A stretch of DNA of 23,779 bases from an uncultured Prochlorococcus sp. (GCA_902572675.1 CACGGY010000008.1:1-23779); one strand, 5' to 3'. Positions 12,247-22,700 are shown, counted from the stretch's first letter. Made by a program: numbers and translations. The notes: generated from the letters alone by a model not told the origin.

Positions 12247-13260
12247 CTATTTTTTATATAGATTTTTTAGTAATTGATAAGCTTCATTTAATTTTCTCAT
12301 TTGATCTGTTGATCCTCCAGCATCTGGATGTGTTTCTAAGGCTATTGATTTATATGCCTCTCTTATTTTTCGCAATGTATGAGCTGATCCTGCTGATGTA
12401 GATAAATTTAATAATTTAAGGGCTCCATGTACAGTCATTGTTGAGTCCAAAGTTTCAAATGAATTTGATCTGTTATTTCGCTTAAATCTACTTACAAACC
12501 TTCTCATTAGAGTTGGTATCCTGTTAATTAAATCTGATGTAGCAAAAGGGTCTTCTAAAACTCCAATCATTAATAAAACAATTTCAAGGGATGGATTTTT
12601 CTTTATCCAAAATGGGCATAATTCAGACATAAATTTATTGGCTGCACTCCACGTAAAGGGTAGATTTTCTGTTCCATCAAGATTTGGCCATATATCCCTT
12701 CCAAACCAATCCATCGAAGCTTCTACTACATGATCGTTAGGAATTGTTCCATATAAGGTTTTCCAATGACTAATTAAAGCTATTCGACATTTTATTAATT
12801 CAGTTTCTTTAATCGTATTAATATGAATATCATTAATATTTGCCTTTAATTTTTCACTATTAATACTTCGTCTTAGATTCTTTACTTTTTTTTCAACAAA
12901 ATTGGGAAGTGTTATGTTTGAGCTGGCTTTCTCTTTATATTGATCGTTATTTAAAACTCTTTTATTTAAAGATATCTCATTATCTTCTTTTTTAATGTCT
13001 GATTTAATTAACACCAATGCAGTATTGTCATCAAAATTTAAATTTTCATTATTATTCTTTTTCTCGTTAAAGTCTATTTCTTGCTGTTGGTTCTTAGGTA
13101 GTAAATCATCTTCTTGAAGAAGTTCGTTAAGTATTTTTTCAATTACAGGTCCTCTTGCTCTAAATCCCCACTCTTTTCGTAATTGGTCAAACCTGGAAAT
13201 AAGATCCTCAGGTAAATCAATTGAAATTCTTTTTGTATTTGAATGTTCTGGAATATTCAA
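12247..13260 (-). CDS. Fusion protein: N-terminal RHH DNA-binding domain and C-terminal J-domain, 337 aa
   Basis: Residues 10-50 fit a ribbon-helix-helix domain: strand TKRISIDLP, helix EDLISRFDQLRKEWG, turn, helix RGPVIEKILNELLQ. Residues 50-150 are a polar, Asn/Lys-rich linker. Residues about 150-265 are a folded, Trp-rich region (SHWKTLYGTIPNDHV, EASMDWFGRDIWPNL, FTWSAANKFMSELCPFW) that I cannot assign. Residues about 270-337 are a J-domain: a first helix (ALKLLNL), a basic helix II (LRKIREAYKSIALETH), the HPD motif (His311-Pro-Asp313) with AGGS, and helix III (DQMRKLNEAYQLLKNLYKK). J-domains stimulate Hsp70 ATPase. The combination suggests a DNA-bound factor whose state is controlled by DnaK, or a DNA-tethered co-chaperone. 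The start is TTG (13260); no ATG is available near the RHH domain. Confidence 0.8.
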   Translation of the reverse strand: MNIPEHSNTKRISIDLPEDLISRFDQLRKEWGFRARGPVIEKILNELLQEDDLLPKNQQQEIDFNEKKNNNENLNFDDNTALVLIKSDIKKEDNEISLNKRVLNNDQYKEKASSNITLPNFVEKKVKNLRRSINSEKLKANINDIHINTIKETELIKCRIALISHWKTLYGTIPNDHVVEASMDWFGRDIWPNLDGTENLPFTWSAANKFMSELCPFWIKKNPSLEIVLLMIGVLEDPFATSDLINRIPTLMRRFVSRFKRNNRSNSFETLDSTMTVHGALKLLNLSTSAGSAHTLRKIREAYKSIALETHPDAGGSTDQMRKLNEAYQLLKNLYKK

Positions 13261-13391
13261 TAATATTTTTCTTGAATAGTAATAATTTATTTAATTTTAT
13301 TCAAAAAAAATTGAAAGTCCATATGGAATAATGTTTTTAAATTAAAACCAACTTATTTTCATGTCACAAGTCAATTAAGTATTTTTTTATA

Positions 13392-13583
13392 ATGAAAATA
13401 AAAATGTTCAATTGTTATTTCAAGTCATCTAAAGAAAAAAAGAGTTTTTATCAAAATAAGAAATTAGAAATGCTCAATTATATTAAGGATTCACTTGAAC
13501 GTAAAATAGCCTCTGTGACAGCTTCTATAGAGGTCTTAGAAAGCCAAATAAGCAGGGATAAAGAAATTGAAGCAACAAACTAG
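13392..13583 (+). CDS. Small coiled-coil protein, 63 aa
   Basis: The C-terminal half is a helix with heptad-like spacing (LNYIKDSLERKIASVTASI followed by EVLESQISRDKEIEA), a pattern I associate with small conserved picocyanobacterial proteins of unknown role. The N-terminus is basic (residues 1-26). There is no signal peptide or membrane helix. Two starts are possible: ATG at 13392, or Met5 at 13404. A perfect TATAAT (13388-13393) overlaps the first ATG; if it is the -10 element, transcription would start near 13400 and only the second ATG could be used, on a nearly leaderless message. It ends 3 bp from the stop of the Ap4A phosphorylase gene on the opposite strand and is divergent from the RHH-J gene. 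Confidence 0.7.
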   Translation: MKIKMFNCYFKSSKEKKSFYQNKKLEMLNYIKDSLERKIASVTASIEVLESQISRDKEIEATN

Positions 13584-13586
13584 TTT

Positions 13587-14417
13587 TCAAACAAAACTTT
13601 CAAGAAGTTTTTCAGGACCAAATTTCTGTAAATAATTAATATTTGATTTTTCAGTTACTAATAGATATCCTGCAAACCCTAAACCATTAATACTGAAACC
13701 ATGAATATGATCTTTTTTTCTCTTAATAATGGCGATCCATTTATTAGTTATTAAAATGTTATAAGGGTGTATCGGTTTTTTATCATTAATAGGGTCCCCA
13801 AGTCCTAATTTCTTGCATAACTCTAAATAAAATTCAAAAAGAGATGATGAATTTTCAAAAAAATTAAATTCTGAGAAAATAATATTTTTTTTAAGCTTAC
13901 TATTTTTATCTTGAGATGAGTTCATTTCTAAAAACCACTTTTCTCTTGGGCATGATATCTCATCTCTAGATCTACGAAGAAGTTGAAAATGCCTGTGAGG
14001 TTGACTCGCGCCTGCAATTGGAGAACTATTGAAAAACCATAATCCACTTGTATCTTTATTAACTTGTTGAATCGCTCTCCAATCTTTATTGTCTAACCAT
14101 CCATTTTGAGGTTTCCATTCATTTGTAATCAGTAAAATATGTCCTTTTTGTACAGGGTACTTATTTAATATTAGTTGATGATTATCACCAATTTTATCAA
14201 TTTCTAGTATCTTTTCCCAGGGACAAAATGGATTTTGCTTAGGACCATAAATTTTTTTTTTATTAAATTTTAAAGTATCGAGTCTCCGAATTATGAAGTC
14301 GTCTTTTTCATATAAATCGCTTGTAATAACATTGGTTTTAAGAGGATATAATGATTTATCATCAATTGATAATTGAGTTTGCTCTAGTGCTTTTTTCCAA
14401 TATATTTCTAAACTCAT
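13587..14417 (-). CDS. ATP adenylyltransferase (Ap4A phosphorylase) family protein
   Basis: This 276-residue member of the HIT-like superfamily resembles yeast APA1/APA2. These enzymes cleave diadenosine tetraphosphate with phosphate to give ATP and ADP, recycling an alarmone-like dinucleotide produced by aminoacyl-tRNA synthetases. Motifs seen are PKQNPFCPWEK (59-69), LILNKYPVQKGHILLIT (82-98), the active-site segment SPIAGASQPHRHFQLL (132-147) with His141 and His143 of the HxHxQ triad, and a C-terminal HPYNILITNKWIAIIKR. Homologs are common in cyanobacteria as a single copy. It has its own start 48 bp downstream of the DUF2237 gene on the same strand, so they may be co-transcribed. Confidence 0.85.
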   Translation of the reverse strand: MSLEIYWKKALEQTQLSIDDKSLYPLKTNVITSDLYEKDDFIIRRLDTLKFNKKKIYGPKQNPFCPWEKILEIDKIGDNHQLILNKYPVQKGHILLITNEWKPQNGWLDNKDWRAIQQVNKDTSGLWFFNSSPIAGASQPHRHFQLLRRSRDEISCPREKWFLEMNSSQDKNSKLKKNIIFSEFNFFENSSSLFEFYLELCKKLGLGDPINDKKPIHPYNILITNKWIAIIKRKKDHIHGFSINGLGFAGYLLVTEKSNINYLQKFGPEKLLESFV

Positions 14418-14465
14418 TTAAAAAAAATTATCATAATCATTCTAAAAAATATAATATATTTGTAA

Positions 14466-14849
14466 TTACTTTTTATTAAATTGATATTCTTTCAATTTTT
14501 CTAGAGGTACTGATTCTAAGACTACAATATTCGTTGATTCTAATATGACTTTTGGTGCAAGACCATCTAATAATGCTTGCTTCCATCTATCAAGACAAAT
14601 ACACCAATGATCGCCATCCTTTAGTCCTGGGAAGGAATAAATAGGCATTGGAGTTATTAAATCATTACCTTGTGATTTACTATATTTAAGGAAGTTATCA
14701 TCCATTACACAACATATTGAATGATTCCCTCCATCATTTTTGTCATAGTTACAAATTCCATCTCTGAACCAGCCTGTCATAGGTGCGCAACTGCAAACCT
14801 CAATTTTTTGTCCTAGGACATTCAATTGATCTTGATTATTTATAGTCAT
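14466..14849 (-). CDS. DUF2237 family protein, 127 aa
   Basis: The product matches the DUF2237 pattern throughout: NVLGQKIEVCSCAPMTGWFRDGIC (10-33), HSICCVMDDNFLKYSKSQGNDLITP (43-67), the signature FPGLKDGDHWCICLDRWKQAL (73-93), then ILESTN and VVLESVPLEKLKEY. The conserved cysteines (Cys18, Cys20, Cys33, Cys46, Cys47, Cys83, Cys85) suggest metal binding or redox sensitivity, but no function is established for the family as far as I know. It is cytosolic with no signal peptide. It is divergent from the small acidic gene at 14949. Confidence 0.88.
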   Translation of the reverse strand: MTINNQDQLNVLGQKIEVCSCAPMTGWFRDGICNYDKNDGGNHSICCVMDDNFLKYSKSQGNDLITPMPIYSFPGLKDGDHWCICLDRWKQALLDGLAPKVILESTNIVVLESVPLEKLKEYQFNKK

Positions 14850-14895
14850 AGATTTTTTTAATAATAATAAAACACCAACATTTCTTTAAAAAAGG

Positions 14896-14926
14896 TTGAC
14901 GAGTATGGGGGGTAAAGAGGTAATAA
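14896..14926 (+). promoter_or_regulatory. Candidate promoter of the small acidic gene
   Basis: TTGACG (14896-14901) is a good -35 box and TAATAA (14921-14926) an acceptable -10 box, with a slightly long 19-bp spacer. The spacer holds an unusual run of six G. The ATG at 14949 follows 22 bp later. Confidence 0.4.
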
Positions 14927-14948
14927 TTCTAATAAGGTTTTTTTCATT

Positions 14949-15167
14949 ATGGATTGGGACTTTACTGAAAACATAGCATTTAAAGTTCTTTATGATGCTT
15001 TTAAAAATAGTGATGAAACTTCCGCATTAGAATTTTTATCTAGTGATGGTGCTTCATATTATCTTGAGTTAACACAGGACGCAGCGGGTGAGGGACTTGA
15101 TCTGGGTGATAATGAAACGATGGAAGAACTACAGGAAGAAATTATTGAATATTTAGAAAACAACTAA
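14949..15167 (+). CDS. Small acidic conserved-type hypothetical protein, 72 aa
   Basis: The 72-residue product is strongly acidic, with many Asp and Glu in the last 30 residues (LDLGDNETMEELQEEIIEYL), and has no signal peptide or membrane segment. The N-terminal part (DWDFTENIAFKVLYDAFKN) and middle (SALEFLSSDGASYYLELTQ) look like a compact helical domain. The pattern resembles small cyanobacterial proteins of unknown function often found near housekeeping genes, but I cannot name a family. It is preceded by a candidate promoter (14896-14926). It ends only 9 bp before the metH stop on the opposite strand. Confidence 0.75.
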   Translation: MDWDFTENIAFKVLYDAFKNSDETSALEFLSSDGASYYLELTQDAAGEGLDLGDNETMEELQEEIIEYLENN

Positions 15168-15176
15168 AGATTTAGC

Positions 15177-18100
15177 TTAAGCACTGAAATATTTTGCTTT
15201 TGAGTGTAGTGAAATGATAGCTGTCGTACTTTGTTCGGGATGAAGTTGTTCAGATTCATCCATGGTCAAGTTTATTCTTTGTGCATCCAACAATGAAAGT
15301 TGTATGTTTGAATCAGATACTTTTGGACATGCAGGATATCCAAAAGAATATCTAGCTCCTCTATATTTTTGAGCTAGTATTTCTCTATTTTTGTCTGGTT
15401 CTTCAGTCGTAAAACCACATTCAATACGAATTAATGCATGGACGTACTCAGCTAGAGCTTCTGCTAATTGCACTGTGAGGCCATGGAATAATAAGTAATC
15501 GCTATATTTATCTTCTTTAAATAATATTTGAGAATATTCACTAGCAATATCGCCCATCGTTACTGCCTGCATTGGAAATATATCTATCGGTTTATCATTT
15601 TTTAAATCACAATAAAAATCGGCTATGCATAGATTATTCCCAGATTTTTGTCTTGGAAAATTAAATTGGGAAATTTTATTTAACGATTTATCATCAAATA
15701 AGAAAATACTATTATCTTTTCTCCCGCATCTGAAATATCCATAAACTGCCTTGGGTGATATAAGTTTTTTTTCTACAATTGTCTCTAACCATTTATCTAA
15801 CAATGGTTTGGCATATGAATCCAAATAGTTATTGTATTCTTCCACGCTTTGGTTTTTTCCTTTTTTTATTTGCCATTGTCCGCTAAATAAAGCTTTTTTA
15901 TCTAAATAAAAAATCAACTTATTTAAATCTATATCAACGTCGTATAAAACTTTCGTTCCCAAAAAAGGAGCTTGAATTGGTTCTTCTTCATTAATAAATT
16001 TAGATCTTATAAAATTTTCTTTAAAATTTAAATTGGAAGTCTCAGTACTTATGGATATTGATTCTTTAACAGCTTCAGTGTTGGATTTTGATGAGGCTAA
16101 ATTAATATTTATTCCCTCATTGTTAAGGAAACCCTCTGTATTTGACCAATTACCCTTTTTTTTATTATCCATATATTCATTCATGAATTTAAGATCAGTG
16201 AACGCATCTTTTCCGTAAAGTATTTTCCCTTTATATATTTTGCTGCAGTCCTCATTTACAAATTTTGGGGTTAAGGCTGCACCTCCTAATATTACTGGTA
16301 CACTAATATTCTCATTGTTAAAAGCCTCTAAATTATCTTTCATAAAAGCAGTTGATTTAACAAGTAATCCGCTCATAGCGATGCAATCTGCGTTGTGCTT
16401 CTTTTGTGCATCAATAATTGCTGAAACATCTTGCTTTATTCCAAGATTTATTACGTCATAACCATTGTTTGTAAGTATTATGTCAACCAAATTTTTTCCA
16501 ATATCATGAACATCGCCTTTGACAGTTGCAATTAAGAGTTTTCCATTTGATATGTTTTCATCTACAGTTTCCATAAATGGTTCTAAAATTGAAACGGCAA
16601 ATTTCATTGTTTCAGCAGATTGGAGTACAAATGGCAATTGCATTTGACCTGAGCCAAATAAGTCTCCTACAACTTTCATCCCATCTAGTAGATAGGTATT
16701 AATTATTTCAAGAGGTTTATATTTTTTTAACGCTTTATTTAATTGTTCCTCTAAACCTATTTTTTCTCCATCAATAATATGATTTTTTAGACTTTCTTCA
16801 AGAGTTAGGTTTTTATTTTCTGAAGATGCTTTTTTGAAATCTTGAATAGATAAATCTTGAAAAGCTTTTGTTAATTCTACTAATGGATCATAAATACAAA
16901 TATCATCTTCAAATTTTCTTTTGTCATATATCAAATCTAAGCAAAGCTTTTTGGTTTCTTCAGAAATTTTTGATAATGGCAAAATTTTATTTGGTGCGAT
17001 GATAGCAGAATCCAATCCTGCTTTAATGCATTCATCTAAAAATATTGAATTTAGATTAATTCTGGATAATGGTGAAAGACCAAAACTAATGTTTGATATC
17101 CCAAGTATGATGTGAACCTCAGGAAAATTTTCACGAATTTTTGATATAGCAGTAATTGTTTCTTTAGCATTTAATCTATCTTCTTCTATCCCAGTAGATA
17201 TTGGAAGAGCTAATGGATCAAAAAAGAGCTCATAATCAGACAAACCGAATTCCCTGGTTCTATTAATTGCTCGTTTAGCAATGTCATATTTTTTATCTGC
17301 ATTCCTTGCCATTCCATCTTCATCAATAGTTCCTACAACAAGACCTGAACCATACCCCAAGGCTAAATTTAGAACTTGATCAAACCTTTCATTACCGTCT
17401 TCGTAATTGGTTGAATTTATAATACATTTACCACCAGCTGACTTTAATCCACTTTCCATTTTGTCAGCATCTGTAGAGTCAATCATTAATGGCAAATTTA
17501 TATTGGTAACAAGTCTTGATGTTATTTCTTTCATATCTTTCACTCCGTCTCTCCCTACATAATCAACATTCACATCAAGAACGTGTGCATTTTCTTTTTG
17601 TTGTTGCTTGGCAATTGATACTAGTCCATCCCAATCATCGTTATTTAACAACTCCCTTACCTTTTTAGATCCACTTGCATTTAATCTTTCGCCTACAATC
17701 AAAATAGAATTGTCTTGTTTATACGGTACAGAATTATATATTGATGATGCAGAAGGAATATAGCCAATTAAATTGTTCTTGCCATTTTTATTTGGCATTT
17801 CGTTATCAATAATTTCATCGATTATTGAAGAAAGATATTTAATATGTTCGGGTGTTGTCCCACAACATCCACCTATTAATTGAACATTAAAGTCATATAT
17901 AAAATTCATTAACTGCATCTTTAATTCTATTGGCTTTAATCTGTAGTGAGCAACACCGCCAATATTTTCAGGAAGTCCTGCGTTGGGAATACAGCTTATA
18001 GCGAAGGGAGAATTTTCAGACAAATATTTAATATGTTCTTTCATTTGTTCTGGACCAGTAGCACAATTTAGTCCAAGGATATCTATATTAAACGGCTCTA

Positions 18101-18743
18101 ATATTGTTAATGCAGAGGCAATGTCAGATCCAACAAGCATAGTACCTGTTGTTTCCATTGTTATAGATACCATTATAGGTATATCTATATTTTTACTATC
18201 AAGTACTTCTTTAGAAGCTAATAAGGCAGATTTTATTTGCAATACATCTTGACAAGTTTCAATTAAAAGTAGATCAACTCCTCCATCCGTAAGACCATAT
18301 ATCTGTTCTTTATATGATTCCTTTAATTCATCAAAATTTATATGTCCTAATGTTGGTAATTTAGTGGTTGGTCCAATTGAACCAGCAACAAACCTTGGCT
18401 TATCAACTGATGCATATTTTGCAGCAGCTTTTTTTGCTATTAGTGCAGCATTTTTATTTATCTCATATGCCTTATTCTTAATATCATATTCATCAAGAAC
18501 TATTGATGAGGCACCAAAAGTATTAGTTTCTATAACATGACAACCTGCTTCTAAGAATGAATTATGGACCTTTTCCACTATCTTTGGTGAGGATAAAACA
18601 AGGTTTTCATTACAACCCTCTAATTCTTTTCCTCCAAAGTCGTCTGCTGTAAGATTTAAGTTCTGAAATGATGTTCCAGTACCTCCGTCAAATATTATTA
18701 ATGGCTTTTCATCTCTATTTAGATAGGTTCTGAAAGATTCCAT
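15177..18743 (-). CDS. metH: MetH, cobalamin-dependent methionine synthase
   Basis: The enzyme transfers a methyl group from 5-methyltetrahydrofolate to homocysteine through methylcobalamin. At 1188 residues it is full length, with all four modules. The homocysteine domain (1-310) carries zinc ligands Cys227 and Cys293-Cys294 in IGGCCGTTPEH. The pterin domain (about 345-620) opens with ILIVGERLNASGS. The cobalamin domain (about 650-880) has GDVHDIGKN with His746 as the axial cobalt ligand. The activation domain (about 920-1188) includes the SAM-binding stretch CGFTTEEPDKNREILAQKYRGARYSFGYPACP. It lies 13 bp after ilvE on the same strand. There is no B12 riboswitch before it. The activity depends on cobalamin, which cobU and cobN in this window help make. 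Confidence 0.97.
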   Translation of the reverse strand: MESFRTYLNRDEKPLIIFDGGTGTSFQNLNLTADDFGGKELEGCNENLVLSSPKIVEKVHNSFLEAGCHVIETNTFGASSIVLDEYDIKNKAYEINKNAALIAKKAAAKYASVDKPRFVAGSIGPTTKLPTLGHINFDELKESYKEQIYGLTDGGVDLLLIETCQDVLQIKSALLASKEVLDSKNIDIPIMVSITMETTGTMLVGSDIASALTILEPFNIDILGLNCATGPEQMKEHIKYLSENSPFAISCIPNAGLPENIGGVAHYRLKPIELKMQLMNFIYDFNVQLIGGCCGTTPEHIKYLSSIIDEIIDNEMPNKNGKNNLIGYIPSASSIYNSVPYKQDNSILIVGERLNASGSKKVRELLNNDDWDGLVSIAKQQQKENAHVLDVNVDYVGRDGVKDMKEITSRLVTNINLPLMIDSTDADKMESGLKSAGGKCIINSTNYEDGNERFDQVLNLALGYGSGLVVGTIDEDGMARNADKKYDIAKRAINRTREFGLSDYELFFDPLALPISTGIEEDRLNAKETITAISKIRENFPEVHIILGISNISFGLSPLSRINLNSIFLDECIKAGLDSAIIAPNKILPLSKISEETKKLCLDLIYDKRKFEDDICIYDPLVELTKAFQDLSIQDFKKASSENKNLTLEESLKNHIIDGEKIGLEEQLNKALKKYKPLEIINTYLLDGMKVVGDLFGSGQMQLPFVLQSAETMKFAVSILEPFMETVDENISNGKLLIATVKGDVHDIGKNLVDIILTNNGYDVINLGIKQDVSAIIDAQKKHNADCIAMSGLLVKSTAFMKDNLEAFNNENISVPVILGGAALTPKFVNEDCSKIYKGKILYGKDAFTDLKFMNEYMDNKKKGNWSNTEGFLNNEGININLASSKSNTEAVKESISISTETSNLNFKENFIRSKFINEEEPIQAPFLGTKVLYDVDIDLNKLIFYLDKKALFSGQWQIKKGKNQSVEEYNNYLDSYAKPLLDKWLETIVEKKLISPKAVYGYFRCGRKDNSIFLFDDKSLNKISQFNFPRQKSGNNLCIADFYCDLKNDKPIDIFPMQAVTMGDIASEYSQILFKEDKYSDYLLFHGLTVQLAEALAEYVHALIRIECGFTTEEPDKNREILAQKYRGARYSFGYPACPKVSDSNIQLSLLDAQRINLTMDESEQLHPEQSTTAIISLHSKAKYFSA

Positions 18744-18756
18744 TTTTAGGTGAAAA

Positions 18757-19671
18757 TTATTCTAGAGAAATTCTTGTTACCCAATTATCATAGTCTTGAG
18801 AACGACCTTCTGTTATTTCTATAAGCTTACTTTTTAATTTATTCATTATTGGTCTGTCACCATTTAATTCACTTGATTCAATTTTTTTAACTGGTGTAAT
18901 TTTTGCTGCTGTACCAGTTAGAAAAACTTCATCTGCTATTAATAATTCTGTTTTATCAACAGGCCTTTCAATTACATTTATTCCAAATGATTTTGCTAAT
19001 TCAATTACACTAGCTCTAGTAATACCCTCAAGGATATCTTGATCAACACCAGGAGTGATTAAGTCTCCATTCCTTACAATAAATAAATTCATACCACTAG
19101 CTTCGCTTACCTTACCACTTGAATTTAATAGCAGGGCTTCATCAAAACCCGATAAACTAGCTTCTGTTTTAGCTAATGAACTAGTAATATAAGCTCCACT
19201 TATTTTTCCTCTCAATGGGAGAGATCTATCTTCTTGTCTAGTCCAACTACTCATTCTACATGAAACCCCATCTGGGGATAGATAATCTCCTAGTTCAATA
19301 CAATACATAAAGAAATCTGTTTCAATATTGTGTAACCTTGGAGCTATACCTAAATCGCTTGTATATACGAATGGTCTAATATAAATAGGTTTTTGTGGCT
19401 TATTTCTTTTTATAACTTCCTCTAAGGCTTTAAAAATATATTCTTCAGATATATCAGTTAAGAGTAATTTTGCACTTTGAGATAATCTTTTTATGTGTTT
19501 ATCAGTTCTAAATAAAAGGAATTCTTCTTTATTTGTAGGGTTAGGTATCGCTCGCATTCCTCCAAATGCAGCAGTACCATAATGTAGTGCATGAGTAGCT
19601 ATTGATATTTTTGCTTCTTTAAATGGAATACATTTACCTTCGAACCAGGCGTATGGAAGAAATTCATGCAT
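18757..19671 (-). CDS. ilvE: IlvE, branched-chain amino acid aminotransferase
   Basis: This class IV PLP-dependent aminotransferase interconverts Leu, Ile and Val with their keto acids. I chose ATG at 19671, giving 304 residues starting MHEFLPYAWFEGK; a TTG two codons upstream is the only other nearby candidate. Motifs seen are ATHALHYGTAAFGGMRA (25-41), YIRPFVY (97-103), RGKISGAYI with the PLP-binding Lys156, the conserved VSEASGMNLFIV (188-199), and DQDILEGITRASVIELA. The length is typical. metH follows 13 bp downstream, so the two are probably one transcript. It is divergent from cobN across a 72-bp spacer. Confidence 0.95.
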   Translation of the reverse strand: MHEFLPYAWFEGKCIPFKEAKISIATHALHYGTAAFGGMRAIPNPTNKEEFLLFRTDKHIKRLSQSAKLLLTDISEEYIFKALEEVIKRNKPQKPIYIRPFVYTSDLGIAPRLHNIETDFFMYCIELGDYLSPDGVSCRMSSWTRQEDRSLPLRGKISGAYITSSLAKTEASLSGFDEALLLNSSGKVSEASGMNLFIVRNGDLITPGVDQDILEGITRASVIELAKSFGINVIERPVDKTELLIADEVFLTGTAAKITPVKKIESSELNGDRPIMNKLKSKLIEITEGRSQDYDNWVTRISLE

Positions 19672-19743
19672 ATTCAATTTATTTAATTAAGGTAAACTTG
19701 TTTTATCCTACTTACGTATTCTAAACCTTATTTATATATAAAA

Positions 19744-22700
19744 ATGCACAGGATATTAAATGTAGCAGGAAATGAAAAGAATAATGATGATTTAATTGAG
19801 CAACCAGCGGCAGATTTTATTTTTATAACAAGTGTAAAAGCTGATTTAAATCTCATATCAAACTTATTGTTAGAAAAAGAATTTGCTTCATTAAAAAATA
19901 ATATAAGAGCTTTAGAAATTTCTAATTTAAATTCCTCAGCTCAAATAGATAATTATTTATTAAAAACAATTAATTATGCAAAAGTTGTCATACTAAGAAT
20001 TTTTGGCGATAAAGGTACATGGAACTATGGAATTGAACAACTTTTAAATTGGCAAGCAGTCAATAAAAAAAGGAAGTTAGTAATCCTATCAGGTACCGTT
20101 GATCAGGAAGTTTCCTTAAGTGAAATAAGTAGTATAGATAAAAATATTGCATTAAATATTTCTAGATTACTAAGATCGGGAGGAATGGAGAATTATAGAA
20201 AATTTCTTAATTGTTTAAATTATCTAAAGGTAAATGAAACATTAATTCCTGATGAGTTTTTGAATATTAGTTTTTATCCAGATCCTTATTTATATGATTG
20301 GAAAATTGAAAAAGGAGAAAAGATTGGAATAATATCCTATAAATCACTTTTTTTGGCTAATGAAATTGAAGTAAACGAAAAACTTAACTTGCAGTTACGA
20401 AGATTCGGACTATCGCCTAAAACGTTATTTATTTCAACACTAAAAGATCATATTATTCAAAAGAAATTAATAGAAATTTTTAAAAAGGAAGATATTAAAT
20501 TAATAATTACCACAACTTCATTTTCTTCATCGCAAATCAAAAATAACGAATTAATTGAAAATTCTACAAATATATTTACTTCTCTTAAAATTCCAATTTT
20601 ACAGCTTCTCTCTTCAAATAGATCAAGAAAAAGTTGGTTAAATTCATCCATTGGAATGAATTCATCTGATTTATTGATGCAAATAATTATTCCTGAATTT
20701 GATGGAAGGATTACTACCTGTCCTTCAGCATTTAAAGAAATAATTTCTAAAAAAAATACACTCTACAGTGAAATAACCAGTTACAAAGCTGATCAAGTAG
20801 GTATTAAATGGATTTCAAAATTTGCAACAAATTATGTGAAACTTCAACAACTTAATAATTTTGATAAAAAAATTTGTTTAATAATAAGTAATTATCCAGT
20901 AAAGAATGGAAGAATCGGTAATGGTGTTGGTCTTAATACACCATCTTCGATAATAAATATTCTTAACTGGTTAAAAGAAGAAGGTTATGATCTTGGATCT
21001 TGTAATTATCCTCAAGATTCTTCGGAATTAATGTCAATACTTATAAAAACTAGAACTAATGATATTGAATCTCAAAATAATAAACCATTAGATTACTTAC
21101 CACTTAGTGAATATTTAAAATATTGGAATTATTTAGAACTTGAACCAAAAAATATTATTGTTAACCGTTGGGGCAAACCATCAGAAGCGATCGATCTTGA
21201 TAATGAAGGCTTCTCAATAAATGGTATTAGATTTGGAAAAATAACATTATTGATTCAACCTCAACGAGGTTATGACGCTTTCACTGATAGAGATATTCAT
21301 TCTCCCGATCTTCCACCTCCCCATAGATATTTAGCACAATATTTTTGGATTGAAAAAGTTTTTAACGCAAATGCTATTTGCCATATTGGTAAACATGGGA
21401 CTGTTGAATGGTTACCTGGCAAATCTATAGGTCTCAGTAATAAATGTTTTCCAAATATTATTTGTCCAGCAATACCAAACATATATCCTTTTATCGTAAA
21501 TGATCCTGGGGAAGGATCCCAAGCTAAAAGAAGAACTGCTGCAACAATTATTGATCATTTAACCCCTCCTTTGGATAGGTCAGAATTATATGGAAAATAT
21601 TCAATATTAGAAAATTATTTAGACGAATATTTTGAAGCAAAATTATTAAATTCTAATCGGATTGAAATTATAGAAAAATCCATTTTTGAATTAATTAAAA
21701 AAGATTTTAACGAAATCACTTTAAATAATAAAAATAATCAAATTGAAGAGATTGATTCTTTTCTTTGCAAAATTAAAGAATCTCAAATTAGGACAGGTTT
21801 GCATATTTTTGGTAATAGGCAGAATGATATTAATGAAATAAATTTATTCTTGTGTGTCGCTAGAGTGCCAAATGCCAATAGAATTGGGATTGTTCAATAT
21901 ATAGCAAAACATTTAAAACTAGATTTGGATCCTTGGACAAATATATATGATCAAAAGATAAGTGAAAAGGATAAAAAAATATTATTGACTTTTTCCAACA
22001 AAAACATTTTAAACTTTAGAATGGCTATTGATTTTTTGGAACAACAAGCAAAGTATTTAATATATTTGTTTTTTTACAAAAAGAATACCAATATAAAAAA
22101 TCTTGAGAAATATAAAAATCAGAAAATAATAGACTATTTCTTTAATGAAAAAAAACATAATAAGTATTTTTTATTATTAAAAAAAGAGATTCTATATCCA
22201 ATCATTAATTCTTCATATAATGAGAAGTTATCATTTATTAATTCGTTAAATGGACAATATGTAAAAAGTGGTCCATCTGGAGCCCCTACGAGAGGTAAAA
22301 CTGAAGCTTTACCCACTGGTAAAAATTTCTTTTCAGTTGATTCGAGAGGACTGCCAACTGAATCAGCATGGAGTGTTGGTTGTCAATCCGCCTCACAAAT
22401 ACTTGATTTATACAAACAAGATAATGGAGAAGATTTAAAAAATTTAGCAATATCTGTATGGGCAACATCCACAATGAGAAATGGTGGTGAAGACATTTGT
22501 CAAATACTATATTTATTAGGAGTACAGCCTATTTGGGATGGGCCCTCAAGAAGAGTAGTAGATCTAGAAATCATTCCTTTATCTGTTCTCGAAAGACCAA
22601 GGGTTGATGTTACTTTAAGGATTTCAGGAATGTTTAGAGATGCATTTCCACAGTTAGTTAAATTAACTTCTAAAGCAATAAATCTTGTTTCTAATCTTAA

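Noticed and set aside
15900..18260. Open frames of 60-90 codons on the plus strand opposite metH
   Set aside because: The metH reading frame is intact with all catalytic motifs; the opposite frames encode no recognisable domain.
19672..19743. Possible cobalamin riboswitch between ilvE and cobN
   Set aside because: The spacer is only 72 bp, AT-rich and lacks a B12-box-like segment; a riboswitch needs about 200 nt.
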